This document shows, one piece after another, positions 34,616 through 44,192 of a stretch of 64,000 bases of DNA. Source of the stretch: an uncultured Eubacteriales bacterium. Its GTDB lineage: Bacteria > Bacillota > Clostridia > Lachnospirales > Lachnospiraceae. The translations under genes and the position numbers were made by a program. The first letter of the stretch is position 1, and each line of letters starts with the position of its first letter. The notes under the pieces were generated by a model that did no database searches, was not told where the DNA came from, and was given only the letters and a program-made list of their open reading frames with translations. The DNA lies in NCBI GenBank assembly GCA_900315015.1, contig OMXJ01000003.1, positions 1 through 64,000 of the forward strand, read 5' to 3'.

Positions 34616-36655
34616 ATGGGACTTATGGAAAACTTAGGATTAAAAAAGAAGAAGCAGCAGGTGTTCCAGTATGAAGATCAGGACAATAGTATTTACGGAA
34701 TGTATACACCAAGTCACTCAACTTCAAGCAAGACTCCTGATTTAGCTTCAACAATTCAGAATAATCCTACTACGTCAACACTTCCGGATAGTGATTCAAA
34801 GATTGCTTCACATGCGGCAGAGTCGGCTGCGAGCACGAGCACTAGTACATCAACACCAGCAGCATCAACACCAGCACCTGCACCAGCACCTGCACCAAGT
34901 ACACCGGCTCCAGCTCCAGCACCAGCAAAGAAAGAAGAAACTTACGGAAGCAGTGTACCAAAGCCGGCACAGCAAGAATATGGCAGTGGTTCTTCATATG
35001 GCGGAAATAATGCTCAGCAGAGCCAGCCTCAGAATAATTATGGAAGTAATGTTAATCAGGGTTACCAACAGCAGGGAATGCAGCAGGGAATGCAGCCAGG
35101 AATGCAGAGCGGATACGCAATGCCAGGAATGCAGCCGGGAATGCAGAGCGGATACGCAATGCCAGGAATGCAGCCAGGTATGCAGAGCGGATACGCAATG
35201 CCAGGAATGCAGCCGGGAATGCAGAGCGGATACGCAATGCCGGGAATGCAGAGCGGATATGCAATGCCAGGAATGCAGAGCGGTTATGCGATGCCGGGAA
35301 TGCAGAGCGGCTATTCAGCAGTACCGGGAATGCAGAGCGGTTATTCAGCAGTACCGGGAATGCAGAGTGGTTATTCAGTTGTACCAGGAATGCAGAGCGG
35401 ATATGCAATGCCAGGAATGCAGAGTGGTTATGCAGCAATGCCGGGAATGCAGAGCGGTTATTCAGCTATGGGCATGGGCGGCTATGGCAACCAGCCAATG
35501 GATCAGAATGCTCAGATTACATCAGTAATTATGAATGCTATTATGCAGAATCTTCCAATGACAAAGGATCCAAGCGGAAACTTCTTATTTGGATGTGATA
35601 CAAGACTTGAGCGTTACATGCTTAATTATAATATGCTCAACTGGTTCATAGGCCTCAACGACAATGATCAGGCATTATTCAAGGAAAGAGTAAGCGAGGT
35701 ATGTTACCTTGAACTTGTTTCTATCATTGGTAATACAACTCTTACAGTACAGATGCAGACAAAGAAGATAAAGAAGAATTATTCATACTTTATCCCAATG
35801 AACTATGCAGATGAGCAGCCAGGAGATGTATCCGGTGCTGATATGGAAGTTCATTATTCAGAGGAAGCTATTAGAATTGATAGCGTTATCGATCCTGAAA
35901 CAGGTGAGGCAGCTGAGGCAGATACAAAGCAGAAGCTTTATCAGTATCTCAACAATCCTAATGGCGGAAAGTACTTCCCATTGTTTACATCAGTGGAGAG
36001 CTGTAAGCAGCTTTTCCCAACAATGAGAGTTGCAAAGCTTTCATTTGATGAGTGCGTTCAGAATGCTTATGGTCTTGATGGTCTTGTTTATGACCCTACA
36101 AATTATGCAATATCTCTTCCATATGCTCTTTGCACAGATATGGGCGGAATTACTGGAGTATTCAGTTCTCAGAACAGATTCCAGGCTATGATGAAGCTTT
36201 ATCAGGTAGCAAATGGCAAGGTTAAGGAGACTGCATATAAGCATATGTGTGAAGATATGTTCATGAAGACAGACTGGTTTACAGTACTTGTTCCAAATTC
36301 AGTTGCAGCTGGTAAGAATGAAATCTATATCGAGCAGCAGAATGTAGGAAATACACCTCTTCCAGGAATCATTCTTTTCACAGACAAGGATGCAGCAACA
36401 GAGTGGTTTGCTATTCATGAGGACTTCCTTCTTGATGGACTTCCATGCACAGGTATGGTCGGACAGGGAGCACTTGGTAGTATTCTTTCAGTTCTCTACA
36501 AGCAGAACAATTATGCAAGAATTACCATTGATCCGGGTGCATTATATGGTATCAGCGATTACATCAATAACTTCATTGATGTTGCAGGTATCATTCCAGA
36601 TCAGGTTCCTTTCAATAAGGATACAGACCTTTCACAGTTCGTAATGAGAACATAA
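34616..36655 (+). CDS. SseB-like protein with Met/Gln/Pro/Gly tandem repeats
   Basis: 679 residues. Residues 1-35 are a basic lead (GLKKKKQQVFQYEDQ); about 36-125 are Ser/Thr/Ala/Pro-rich, including PAPAPAPAPST runs; about 150-285 are tandem repeats of P-G-M-Q-S-G-Y-A-M/V (9-residue, 27-bp units with shorter variants); about 300-679 are a folded part. In that part two blocks (GGKYFPLFTSVESCKQLFPT..LDGLVYDPTNYAISL and TPLPGIILFTDKDAATEWFAIHEDF...ARITIDPGAL) resemble the SseB domain, so I read two SseB-like copies. No signal peptide. Function unknown; the repeat region is likely disordered and sticky. Confidence 0.65.
   Translation: MGLMENLGLKKKKQQVFQYEDQDNSIYGMYTPSHSTSSKTPDLASTIQNNPTTSTLPDSDSKIASHAAESAASTSTSTSTPAASTPAPAPAPAPSTPAPAPAPAKKEETYGSSVPKPAQQEYGSGSSYGGNNAQQSQPQNNYGSNVNQGYQQQGMQQGMQPGMQSGYAMPGMQPGMQSGYAMPGMQPGMQSGYAMPGMQPGMQSGYAMPGMQSGYAMPGMQSGYAMPGMQSGYSAVPGMQSGYSAVPGMQSGYSVVPGMQSGYAMPGMQSGYAAMPGMQSGYSAMGMGGYGNQPMDQNAQITSVIMNAIMQNLPMTKDPSGNFLFGCDTRLERYMLNYNMLNWFIGLNDNDQALFKERVSEVCYLELVSIIGNTTLTVQMQTKKIKKNYSYFIPMNYADEQPGDVSGADMEVHYSEEAIRIDSVIDPETGEAAEADTKQKLYQYLNNPNGGKYFPLFTSVESCKQLFPTMRVAKLSFDECVQNAYGLDGLVYDPTNYAISLPYALCTDMGGITGVFSSQNRFQAMMKLYQVANGKVKETAYKHMCEDMFMKTDWFTVLVPNSVAAGKNEIYIEQQNVGNTPLPGIILFTDKDAATEWFAIHEDFLLDGLPCTGMVGQGALGSILSVLYKQNNYARITIDPGALYGISDYINNFIDVAGIIPDQVPFNKDTDLSQFVMRT
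35073..35470 (+). repeat. in-frame tandem repeats encoding the PGMQSGYAM tract
   Basis: About fifteen diverged units of 27 bp (and 18-30 bp variants) built on CCAGGAATGCAGAGCGGATA(C/T)GCAATG. Synonymous changes between units show the tract is not brand new; insertions of GCA/GTA codons give the SAV and SVV variants. Confidence 0.9.
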
Positions 36656-36663
36656 TCTTATTT

Positions 36664-36702
<39 letters not shown>

Positions 36703-36703
36703 G

Positions 36704-36737
36704 AAGGGCTGTCACAGTTTGTGACAGCCCTTTTTTA
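36704..36737 (+). terminator. terminator of the glgX/SseB-like unit
   Basis: 12-bp stem AAGGGCTGTCAC / GTGACAGCCCTT, loop AGTTT, followed by TTTT. Confidence 0.92.
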
Positions 36738-36814
36738 GCGAATATGTCAGTAAACTAGTGGCTTTTAGCTACACTATAGTAAAATACATCAAAAAATACA
36801 TTAAAAATTTAGGG

Positions 36815-36842
36815 TTGCAAAAAACACTTTCAATGTTATAAT
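36815..36842 (+). promoter_or_regulatory. promoter of leuBCD
   Basis: TTGCAA (36815-36820) and TATAAT (36837-36842), 16-bp spacing; a second TATAAT overlaps at 36842. The leader is about 70 nt, too short for a T-box. Confidence 0.7.
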
Positions 36843-36915
36843 ATAATGCGTGAGTTTTAAGCGCTACTTATATAATATTATAAGAAGAAAAATCATAGAT
36901 TGGAGAAGTAAAAAG

Positions 36916-38034
36916 ATGAGCAGTTTTAACATTGCAGTTATTAAGGGCGATGGAATCGGTCCTGAAATTGTAACAGAAGCAGAAAAGGTTCTAAATGCGG
37001 TAGGAAAGAAGTATGGCCATGAGTTCAATTATACAGATATCCTTATGGGCGGATGTTCTATTGACAAGTACGGCGTTCCTCTTACAGATGAAGCACTTGC
37101 AATTGCAAATGCAAGTGATGCAGTTCTTCTTGGCGCGGTTGGCGGCAAGGTAGGAGAATCTAAGTGGTACGAGCTTCCAGCAAACCTTAGACCTGAGGCA
37201 GGACTTCTTGCAATAAGAAAGGGAATGGGACTTTTCTGTAACCTTCGTCCAGCTAAGCTTTTTCCACAGTTAAGACAGGCTTGTCCTTTAAAGGAATCAA
37301 TCATTGGAGATAAGGGCTTTGATTTTGTTGTAGTTAGAGAGCTTACGGGCGGTGTTTATTTTGGACCTAGAAAGACAGAGGTTGTTGATGGAATCCGCAA
37401 GGCAACAGATACAATGCCATATGATGAAAATGAAATAAAGAGAATTGTAAAGAGTGCATTTGAAATTGCCATGAAGCGCGGCAAGAAGCTTGCAAGTGTA
37501 GATAAGGCAAATGTTCTTGATACTTCAAGACTCTGGAGACAGATTGTTTCAGAGGTTGCTGCAGATTATCCAGAGGTAACTGTAGAAAATGTGCTTGTAG
37601 ATAATTGCGCAATGCAGCTTGTAAAGAATCCTCTTCAGTTCGATGTAATAGTTACAGAGAATATGTTCGGTGATATCCTTACAGATGAGGCTAGTGAGGT
37701 TACAGGTTCAATCGGAATGCTTTCATCAGCAAGTCTTGGTTCAACATATCACGGTGACAAGCAGCTTGGTCTTTATGAGCCAAGCCATGGTTCAGCACCT
37801 GATATTGCAGGTAAGAATCTTGCTAATCCACTTGCTACAATTCTTTCAGCAGCAATGATGCTAAAGTATTCTTTCAATCTTGAAAAGGAAGCTCAGGCTA
37901 TCGAAGATGCCGTTAATAAGGTACTTGATGATGGTTACAGAACAGGTGATATCATCCTTGCATCAGAGGATGCTTCTAAGTTCAAGAAGGTCGGAACAAA
38001 GGAAATGGGCGATGCAGTAGCAGCAAATATTTAA
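36916..38034 (+). CDS. leuB: 3-isopropylmalate dehydrogenase
   Basis: NAD-dependent oxidative decarboxylation of 3-isopropylmalate in leucine synthesis. The protein begins [14 protein letters not shown] and shows [24 protein letters not shown], the YxxxE-type substrate-metal loop [21 protein letters not shown] and [17 protein letters not shown] 36916 is chosen because TTGGAGAAG precedes it; the frame extends 22 codons upstream without a site. 372 residues. First gene of leuBCD; leuA is not in the window. Confidence 0.95.
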   Translation: MSSFNIAVIKGDGIGPEIVTEAEKVLNAVGKKYGHEFNYTDILMGGCSIDKYGVPLTDEALAIANASDAVLLGAVGGKVGESKWYELPANLRPEAGLLAIRKGMGLFCNLRPAKLFPQLRQACPLKESIIGDKGFDFVVVRELTGGVYFGPRKTEVVDGIRKATDTMPYDENEIKRIVKSAFEIAMKRGKKLASVDKANVLDTSRLWRQIVSEVAADYPEVTVENVLVDNCAMQLVKNPLQFDVIVTENMFGDILTDEASEVTGSIGMLSSASLGSTYHGDKQLGLYEPSHGSAPDIAGKNLANPLATILSAAMMLKYSFNLEKEAQAIEDAVNKVLDDGYRTGDIILASEDASKFKKVGTKEMGDAVAANI

Positions 38035-38116
38035 TCTGCATATACTAGCGCATTGAATGCGTCTAATATAATAAGAAATACCTAAAAGCGTGAAAATATA
38101 ATTGGAGGATGTTTCT

Positions 38117-39382
38117 ATGGGAATGACAATGACACAGAAGATTCTTGCAGCACATGCCGGTCTTGATAGTGTAAAAGCAGGAGATCTTATAATGGCAAAG
38201 CTTGATATGGTTCTTGCTAATGATATTACAGGACCAGTTGCCATAAAGGCTGTTGAGAAATTAAATAAGAAGACAGTATTTGATAAGGACAAGGTTTCTC
38301 TTGTACCGGATCATTTTACTCCTAATAAGGATATTAAGTCTGCTGAGAACTGTCTCATTATGAGAGAGTATGCTCATAAGCAGAATGTTACAAATTACTT
38401 TGAAGTTGGTGAAGTAGGTATCGAGCATGCCCTTCTTCCTGAAAGAGGACTTGTAGTTGCAGGTGATGTTGTTATCGGTGCAGATTCACATACCTGTACT
38501 TATGGAGCACTTGGTGCTTTTTCAACTGGTGTTGGTTCAACAGACATGGGCTGCGGCATGATCACAGGTCAGGCATGGTTCAAGGTTCCACCAGCAATAA
38601 AGGTTGTTCTTAAGGGAAAGCTTAATAAGTGGGTTTCAGGTAAGGATATCATCCTTGACCTCATCGGAAGAATCGGTGTAGACGGAGCTCTTTATAAGTC
38701 ACTTGAATTTGTTGGTGATGGCGTTGCTGACCTCTCTATGGATGACAGATTTACCATTGCGAACATGGCTATCGAAGCAGGCGCAAAGAATGGTATCTTC
38801 CCGGTTGATGAAAAGACAATAGAGTATATCAAGGAGCATTCAAAGAAGCCTTATCAGGTATTTGAGGCTGATGAGGATGCAGAATATGAGAGCACTGTTG
38901 TTATGGAGCTTGATAAGCTTGAGCCAACGGTTTCTTTCCCGCATCTTCCAGAGAATACAAGATTAGTTAAGGATTCAGGTGATGTTGAGCTTGATCAGTC
39001 AGTTATCGGTTCATGTACAAACGGACGTATCAGCGATCTTAGAATTGCAGCACAGGTTCTTAAGGGAAAGCATGTTAAGAAGGGACTTAGATGTATCGTT
39101 ATTCCGGCTACTCAGTCTGTTTATCTTCAGGCTATCAAGGAAGGCCTTATTACAACCTTCGTTGAAGCAGGCTGTGTTGTAAGTGCACCTACTTGTGGAC
39201 CTTGTCTTGGTGGACATATGGGTATCCTTGCTAAGGGCGAGAGAGCAATATCTACTACAAACAGAAACTTTGTAGGACGTATGGGCCATGTAGAATCTGA
39301 AGTTTATCTTGCAAGTCCTGCTGTAGCAGCAGCAAGTGCAGTAACAGGCAGAATAAGCCAGCCTTCAGATATTGGTTTATAA
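38117..39382 (+). CDS. leuC: 3-isopropylmalate dehydratase large subunit (LeuC2 type)
   Basis: Aconitase-family [4Fe-4S] enzyme that, with LeuD, isomerises 2- to 3-isopropylmalate. Cluster ligands are in IGSCTNGR and [34 protein letters not shown] and FVGRMGH are also typical. At 422 residues it belongs to the shorter LeuC2/HacA-like group common in clostridia and archaea. GGAGG at 38104-38108 precedes ATG 38117, so the upstream in-frame TTG at 38102 is not used. 82 bp after leuB. Confidence 0.95.
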   Translation: MGMTMTQKILAAHAGLDSVKAGDLIMAKLDMVLANDITGPVAIKAVEKLNKKTVFDKDKVSLVPDHFTPNKDIKSAENCLIMREYAHKQNVTNYFEVGEVGIEHALLPERGLVVAGDVVIGADSHTCTYGALGAFSTGVGSTDMGCGMITGQAWFKVPPAIKVVLKGKLNKWVSGKDIILDLIGRIGVDGALYKSLEFVGDGVADLSMDDRFTIANMAIEAGAKNGIFPVDEKTIEYIKEHSKKPYQVFEADEDAEYESTVVMELDKLEPTVSFPHLPENTRLVKDSGDVELDQSVIGSCTNGRISDLRIAAQVLKGKHVKKGLRCIVIPATQSVYLQAIKEGLITTFVEAGCVVSAPTCGPCLGGHMGILAKGERAISTTNRNFVGRMGHVESEVYLASPAVAAASAVTGRISQPSDIGL

Positions 39383-39436
39383 TAGATCAGAAAAGCTTAT
39401 TAGAAAAAAACAAAGAATAGAATAAGGAGAAAACCA

Positions 39437-39931
39437 ATGAAAGCACATGGAATTGTACATAAATTCGGAAATAATGTAGATACAGACGTTATCATTCCAG
39501 CAAGATATCTTAATATGACAGATCCAGCAGATCTCGCTAAGCACTGCATGGAGGATATCGATAAGGATTTCGCCAGCACAGTAAAGCCGGGAGAAATCAT
39601 GGTAGCTGAAAAGAATTTCGGCTGCGGTTCTTCAAGAGAACATGCACCTATAGCAATTAAGGCATCAGGCGTAAGTGTAGTTATCGCTGAGACTTTTGCA
39701 AGAATTTTCTATAGAAATGCAATCAATATCGGACTTCCTATCATTGAATGTAAGGAAGCTTCAATCGCTATTAAAAATGGTGATGAGGTAGATGTTGACT
39801 TTGATTCAGGTATCATTACAGACGTTACAACAGGAGAAAAGTTCCAGGGACAGTCTTTCCCTCCATTCATGCAGAAGATAATTACAGCAGGAGGACTTGT
39901 AAACTATCTTAATGAGAATTTTGAAGATTGA
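39437..39931 (+). CDS. leuD: 3-isopropylmalate dehydratase small subunit
   Basis: Small swivelling domain that completes the LeuCD active site. The 164-residue protein shows [12 protein letters not shown], the conserved CGSSREHAP loop, [17 protein letters not shown] and a C-terminal GGLVNYL. It matches the LeuD2 length and pairs with the LeuC2-type large subunit upstream (54-bp gap). A terminator follows directly. Confidence 0.95.
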   Translation: MKAHGIVHKFGNNVDTDVIIPARYLNMTDPADLAKHCMEDIDKDFASTVKPGEIMVAEKNFGCGSSREHAPIAIKASGVSVVIAETFARIFYRNAINIGLPIIECKEASIAIKNGDEVDVDFDSGIITDVTTGEKFQGQSFPPFMQKIITAGGLVNYLNENFED

Positions 39932-39955
39932 TGAAATAAAGCAATAAATAGATAC

Positions 39956-39992
39956 AAAAAGCAGAAAAGACCTAGTTTTTTCTGCTTTTTTT
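39956..39992 (+). terminator. terminator of leuBCD
   Basis: Stem AAAAAGCAGAAAA / TTTTTCTGCTTTTT around GACCTAG. Confidence 0.9.
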
Positions 39993-39997
39993 ATATA

Positions 39998-40026
39998 TTG
40001 AAATTAAGTGCAAAATATGGTATAAT
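39998..40026 (+). promoter_or_regulatory. promoter of the CmpB-type gene
   Basis: TTGAAA (39998-40003) and TATAAT (40021-40026), 17-bp spacing, directly after the leuD terminator. Confidence 0.8.
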
Positions 40027-40105
40027 TGATAAGATTATGGGAAGTGTTGCTATTTTATGAGCTGTCAAAAAAAGGGCATTTTTTTAGATATGGGAGATTA
40101 TTAAA

Positions 40106-41389
40106 ATGGAAGCATTATGGAATGCAAAATTTATGGGAATTACATTTTTTAACGTATATTACACCTTCTTTATTTTTGCGATAGGTGGATGGGTATACGA
40201 GAGCATATTCCAATCAATTCTTGAAAAGAAGGTATTAAATAGAGGCTTTTTAAATGGGCCTATTATACCAATATACGGTCTTGGCGGAATGGCTGTATAT
40301 ATACTTTTGTTTAACGATTATACGAAAAAATTTACTACAGAGCACACTTTTTTAAATGGAGTGGCTATTTATTTTGCGGGTCTTATTTTTTGTACAATAC
40401 TTGAGTATTTTACATCCATACTTATGGAAAAGATTTTCCATGCCCGCTGGTGGGATTATACAACCTGGCCATGTAATTTTCAGGGAAGAATATGTCTTAT
40501 CGCATCTGTATTTTGGGGAGTTGTGGCGGTTTTGGCTGCATGGATTCTTTTGCCGGGGGTTCAAAAGCTCATTAATAACTTTGAAAGACCTGCTTTTGAA
40601 TATGTAGCTTATGTACTTTGGGCTATTTTCTGTACAGATCTTATAATGACAATTATTGCTACAGTATCCTTTGATAAGCTTCTTAATAACATTCAGATGG
40701 TCCGCAGAAGCTTTTTCGAGTCTGCAACAATGCAGAAATTCAGTGAAGCAAAGGATGAAATTGTTGCTAAGTATGAAGAAAGCCGCTTTGCAGATTATAG
40801 TGAAAGTATCCATAAATATCTGAGCGGTGCTAAGGGCAAAATCAATGAATCCGTGGGGAATGTCATGGAAATGATAGGAGCTGGAACTGAGGTAGTAAAG
40901 GGTAAAGCGCATAGCGGTGTTGAGTATATAAAAAATGGAGTTATATCCTATAATGAATTTGCAGCGGAGCATCATATTCCAAGGATTCCTAATATCAGAA
41001 AACTCGAAATCAAGAGAATTATAAGAGCCTTCCCTCAGATGAAGGTAGAAGGAAGAGAAGGTGCTCTTATGGATCTGAAGGAAAAGATTTCTTTAGAAGA
41101 AGCAGAGAAAAATAGAAGACATGCAGATATAAGAAAATCAAGTGATAGCAAGGCTGATAATTGTGGGACAAATATTAAGGAAAAAAGTAAAGATAGTAAT
41201 ATAGAAAATATTAGCAAGGAAGCTGAAGGCAGGGATGCTAGCGAAGGAAATAAAGGTAAGATAGCTGAAGACAGGGATGCTAGCGAAGGAAATAAAGGTA
41301 AGATAGCTGAAGGCAGGGATAATAGCGAAGGGAAAAATAATAACAGCAATAATAAGAGTAGTGTTGGGAAAAAAAGCCATAAAAGCTAA
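40106..41389 (+). CDS. CmpB-type putative ABC transporter membrane protein
   Basis: The N-terminal 200 residues have five or six hydrophobic helices and the CmpB (putative ABC-transporter type IV) signatures GGWVYESIFQSILEKKVLNRGFLNGPIIPIYGLGG and WWDYTTWPCNFQGRICLIASVFWG. The name reflects past annotation; transport activity has not been shown to my knowledge. Residues about 205-330 are cytoplasmic and helical, and the last 90 residues are a low-complexity Lys/Glu/Asn/Ser tail with a 14-residue tandem repeat. Ribosome site GGGAG precedes the ATG. The cardiolipin synthase gene follows after 62 bp. Confidence 0.8.
   Translation: MEALWNAKFMGITFFNVYYTFFIFAIGGWVYESIFQSILEKKVLNRGFLNGPIIPIYGLGGMAVYILLFNDYTKKFTTEHTFLNGVAIYFAGLIFCTILEYFTSILMEKIFHARWWDYTTWPCNFQGRICLIASVFWGVVAVLAAWILLPGVQKLINNFERPAFEYVAYVLWAIFCTDLIMTIIATVSFDKLLNNIQMVRRSFFESATMQKFSEAKDEIVAKYEESRFADYSESIHKYLSGAKGKINESVGNVMEMIGAGTEVVKGKAHSGVEYIKNGVISYNEFAAEHHIPRIPNIRKLEIKRIIRAFPQMKVEGREGALMDLKEKISLEEAEKNRRHADIRKSSDSKADNCGTNIKEKSKDSNIENISKEAEGRDASEGNKGKIAEDRDASEGNKGKIAEGRDNSEGKNNNSNNKSSVGKKSHKS
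41222..41332 (+). repeat. in-frame 42-bp tandem repeat near the gene's 3' end
   Basis: 2.6 copies of a 42-bp unit (41222-41263, 41264-41305, 41306-41332) encoding A-E-G-R-D-A-S-E-G-N-K-G-K-I, very similar between copies, so a recent expansion. Confidence 0.92.
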
Positions 41390-41451
41390 GCTTAATAGAA
41401 GATAGGATATTCAAGATTCACAAATGAATTAAATGGGGCAGAAAGGATTTA

Positions 41452-43152
41452 ATGAAGGATAATTTAAAAAATTATACCGAGTATGAGAAAAGTCAGGTCA
41501 AAAAGTATGAGGAAAGTGTCCATAAGGAGACTAACGAAAGACTTAGCCTGAAGCCCGAGGCGAAACCACTCAAGGGCGAAAAAAAGCCTCCTGCAAGACC
41601 GACAGACATTTATAAGGGAAAAGGTCGCATAAAGACCTTTATGAGCGGCTTTGTAGAGGCTGCTATTGTTGCAGGCCTGGTAATTTTACAATTTGTATTT
41701 ATTTATGTGCTGAGCTATAGATTTATGCATTCAGCATATGTATATGCTGCAATTGAAATTATTTCATTCCTTATAATTGTATCACTTGTGAATGGCAGCA
41801 AGAGCCCATCTTATAAAATGGCGTGGATAGCCATAATTGCGCTTCTCCCACTAACAGGGCATATTATTTATATACTCTGGGGAAGACATGGAGTAAATAA
41901 GAGTCTTGATGATAGGGTACTTTATTTCATAAGAAGAGGAAATAATTATAATAAAAAAGATGATAAGGTTCTTGAAGCTGTTGAGCATAGATTTCCTGCG
42001 AAATCTAGAATGGTAAAATACCTGCAGAACTTTGACATGACAGTTAGCGCTAATAATAAGGTGACTTATTATGATATGGCAGACAAGGCCTTTGAGGCAT
42101 TTTTTGAAGATGTCAGAAATGCAAAAAAATATATACTTATTAATTTCTTTATCGTAGGTGAAGGAGCATTATGGGATAAGCTTCATGAACTTCTTCTAGA
42201 AAAGGTAAAGGAAGGCGTAAAGATAAAGTTTTTATATGATGATTTCGGCTCGCTTTGGAGGGTTCCAAAGAATTTTAAGCAGATGCTTGAAGCAGAAGGA
42301 ATAGAAGTCGCTGTGTTTAATCCAATAAACAGATATATTAGTAGACTATATATGAATTATAGAAGTCATCAGAAAATATTGGTAATTGATGGAGAAATTG
42401 GATATACCGGAGGCTTTAATTTAGCAGATGAATATGTAAATCTGGTAAATCGCTTCGGTACCTGGAAGGATACTGGTATCAGAATCGAGGGTGAAGGTGC
42501 ATGGGGACTTACTGTTGCCTTCCTTCAGATGTGGGAGGTAAGTAAGGATAAGGAATGTATAGATTATAATGCATTTAAGACACCAAGGAAATTTGAGAAG
42601 AATGATACCTTCTGTCAGATAATAACTGATGGTCCGGCCAATAATCCTAGAAATCCTATAGAGAGCATGTATTCCCAGATAATTAATTCTGCAAAAAAAT
42701 ATGTCTATATTACTACGCCATACCTTCTGATAGATGATGACATGATGAAGGCGCTAGTTGTTGCAGCAGAGGGTGGAATAGATGTAAGAATAGTTACTCC
42801 GAGAATTCCAGATAAAAAGGCAGTAAAGCTTCTGACTGAGTATAATTACGGACCGCTTTTAAGGCTTGGAGTTAAAATCTATGAATATAATCCGGGCTTT
42901 ATTCATGCTAAATGCATCATAACTGAAAGCTGCGGAATAGTTGGAACCATAAATATGGATTATAGAAGCTTTTATCTGCATTATGAGTGCGGCGCTTTTA
43001 TCATTGATCCTAAGGTAATGCTTACAATAAAGGAGGACATCCTTACAACACTTGGTAAATGTAAGCAGATAACCTATGAGGAGTGGCAAAAGAGGCCATT
43101 AAAGAATAAGTTGATTCAGCCGATATTAATGTTATTTTCACCTCTTATGTAA
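41452..43152 (+). CDS. cls: cardiolipin synthase
   Basis: Phospholipase-D-family enzyme joining two phosphatidylglycerols to cardiolipin at the membrane. Two hydrophobic segments (about 62-85 and 92-110, then a third near 120-140) anchor it. Two catalytic HKD motifs are complete: HQKILVIDGEIGYTGGFN and HAKCIITESCGIVGTINMDYRS. 566 residues, with a longer charged N-terminus (1-55) than E. coli ClsA. ATG follows AAAGGATTTA. Confidence 0.93.
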   Translation: MKDNLKNYTEYEKSQVKKYEESVHKETNERLSLKPEAKPLKGEKKPPARPTDIYKGKGRIKTFMSGFVEAAIVAGLVILQFVFIYVLSYRFMHSAYVYAAIEIISFLIIVSLVNGSKSPSYKMAWIAIIALLPLTGHIIYILWGRHGVNKSLDDRVLYFIRRGNNYNKKDDKVLEAVEHRFPAKSRMVKYLQNFDMTVSANNKVTYYDMADKAFEAFFEDVRNAKKYILINFFIVGEGALWDKLHELLLEKVKEGVKIKFLYDDFGSLWRVPKNFKQMLEAEGIEVAVFNPINRYISRLYMNYRSHQKILVIDGEIGYTGGFNLADEYVNLVNRFGTWKDTGIRIEGEGAWGLTVAFLQMWEVSKDKECIDYNAFKTPRKFEKNDTFCQIITDGPANNPRNPIESMYSQIINSAKKYVYITTPYLLIDDDMMKALVVAAEGGIDVRIVTPRIPDKKAVKLLTEYNYGPLLRLGVKIYEYNPGFIHAKCIITESCGIVGTINMDYRSFYLHYECGAFIIDPKVMLTIKEDILTTLGKCKQITYEEWQKRPLKNKLIQPILMLFSPLM

Positions 43153-43156
43153 TAAT

Positions 43157-43312
43157 AAAGGTGAAAAGAGCAAAGGTAAAGAGCAAAAGGTAAAGAGTAA
43201 AGGTAAAGAGTAAAGGTAAAGAGTAAAGGTAAAGAGTAAAGGTAAAGAGTAAAGGTAAAGAGTAAAGGTAAAGAGCAAAGGTAAAGAGCAAAGTTAAGAG
43301 CAAAAGGGAAAA
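43157..43312 (+). repeat. 13-bp tandem repeat between cls and ruvA
   Basis: About eleven copies of AAAGGTAAAGAG(T/C), 13 bp with small length variants, starting 5 bp after the cls stop and ending at the ruvA ribosome site. The unit contains AAAGG and AGAG, so several copies carry Shine-Dalgarno-like sequence. Confidence 0.95.
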
Positions 43313-43320
43313 GAGGTAAT

Positions 43321-43959
43321 ATGATAGTATATTTACATGGAAAATTAGCCTATACGACACAGGACTCTGCAATTATAGAATGTGCAGGAGTGGGCTATGA
43401 GGTATATATGCCGGCTAGGGAATTAGGTGAACTTCCTGATTCTGGAAAAGAAGTGCTGATTTTTACAAGTCATCAGATGAAGGAGGGCTCAGAGGAGCTG
43501 TATGGCTTTTTAGAAAAGAGCGAGGTAGGTCTTTTTAACCTTCTTCTTAATGTACCAAGCGTTGGACCAAAGAGTGCCATATCGATTATGTCAGTTTTGG
43601 ATGAGAATGCGCTTAAATTCGCAATTCTTGCTAGAGATACTGCTACACTTTCCAAGGTACCAGGCGTTGGTAAGAAGACTTCAGAAAAGATAATTATTGA
43701 AATTGGTTCAAAGGTAGAAAAAATGGCTGCTGATGAAAATATCTCTGTTTTTACTAGTGCAGCCCTAGGAAGCAAGAAAAAGGGTTCAAAGAATGAAGAT
43801 TCAGCTGAAAGAAAGGTGAAGGAGGAGGCTGTAGAAGCACTTGCAGCTCTTGGCTATACCTCTACAGATGCCCTAAAGGCAGTGAATGCAGTTGAATATA
43901 AGGAGGGAATGGATTCAGGAGAAATTCTGAGCTGTGCCCTTAAGAATCTTGCGGACTAG
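43321..43959 (+). CDS. ruvA: Holliday junction helicase subunit RuvA
   Basis: Tetrameric protein that holds Holliday junctions for the RuvB motor. Domain I (1-65, OB-fold: MIVYLHGKLAYTTQDSAIIECAGVGYEVYMP), two helix-hairpin-helix motifs (LNVPSVGPKSAISIM and LSKVPGVGKKTSEKI) and the C-terminal domain III that binds RuvB (EAVEALAALGYTSTDALKAV). Linker between domains II and III is Lys/Ser-rich. ATG follows AGAGGTAAT. Start lies at the end of the tandem repeat. Confidence 0.95.
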   Translation: MIVYLHGKLAYTTQDSAIIECAGVGYEVYMPARELGELPDSGKEVLIFTSHQMKEGSEELYGFLEKSEVGLFNLLLNVPSVGPKSAISIMSVLDENALKFAILARDTATLSKVPGVGKKTSEKIIIEIGSKVEKMAADENISVFTSAALGSKKKGSKNEDSAERKVKEEAVEALAALGYTSTDALKAVNAVEYKEGMDSGEILSCALKNLAD

Positions 43960-44160
43960 TCGCACCAGACCATTGCTCTGTCGTATAACTTTAAGTCGGG
44001 TCGGAGTAAGAGAAGCCTAGTGAGTTATATGTAAAAAGCCTTTATATCATTGTCGAGGTGATGTCGGATTCTTTATATGGTAACAGTATAAGGATACGCA
44101 CAACCGTACATTGTACGGCATTTTGACAAGGCGGGCTTTTTTCGCCCGTGGGTCATTTAT
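43960..44160 (+). other. structured relic B between ruvA and ruvB, ending in the IS200/IS605-like block
   Basis: 232 bp separate ruvA and ruvB. This stretch contains CGCACCAGACC (43971-43981), a perfect hairpin CCGTAC-ATT-GTACGG (about 44106-44120), a CGGGC-poly(T)-GCCCG hairpin (44133-44149) and the block TTTTCGCCCGTGGGTCATTT shared with relic A. It looks like the right end of a mobile element or the RNA scaffold of one. No protein is encoded. Confidence 0.45.
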
Positions 44161-44192
44161 AAAAATAAGTAATAAAAAAGCAGGAGGATGCT

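Noticed and set aside
35052-35438. repeat-rich open frame on the minus strand
   Set aside because: It is a shadow of the 27-bp repeats in the plus-strand gene.
34791-35528. 245-codon plus-strand frame inside the repeat gene in another phase
   Set aside because: Gln/His/Arg/Cys-rich shadow caused by the repeat; no ribosome site and it stops in the folded part.
36848-36915. leucine T-box before leuB
   Set aside because: The leader is only about 70 nt and lacks a T-box core or a terminator.
43157-43312. possible CRISPR array
   Set aside because: Units are adjacent and only 13 bp, with no spacers and no cas genes nearby.
43145-43372. 75-codon minus-strand hydrophobic frame over the 13-bp repeat
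   Set aside because: The Leu/Tyr/Phe repeats are only the mirror translation of the tandem repeat.
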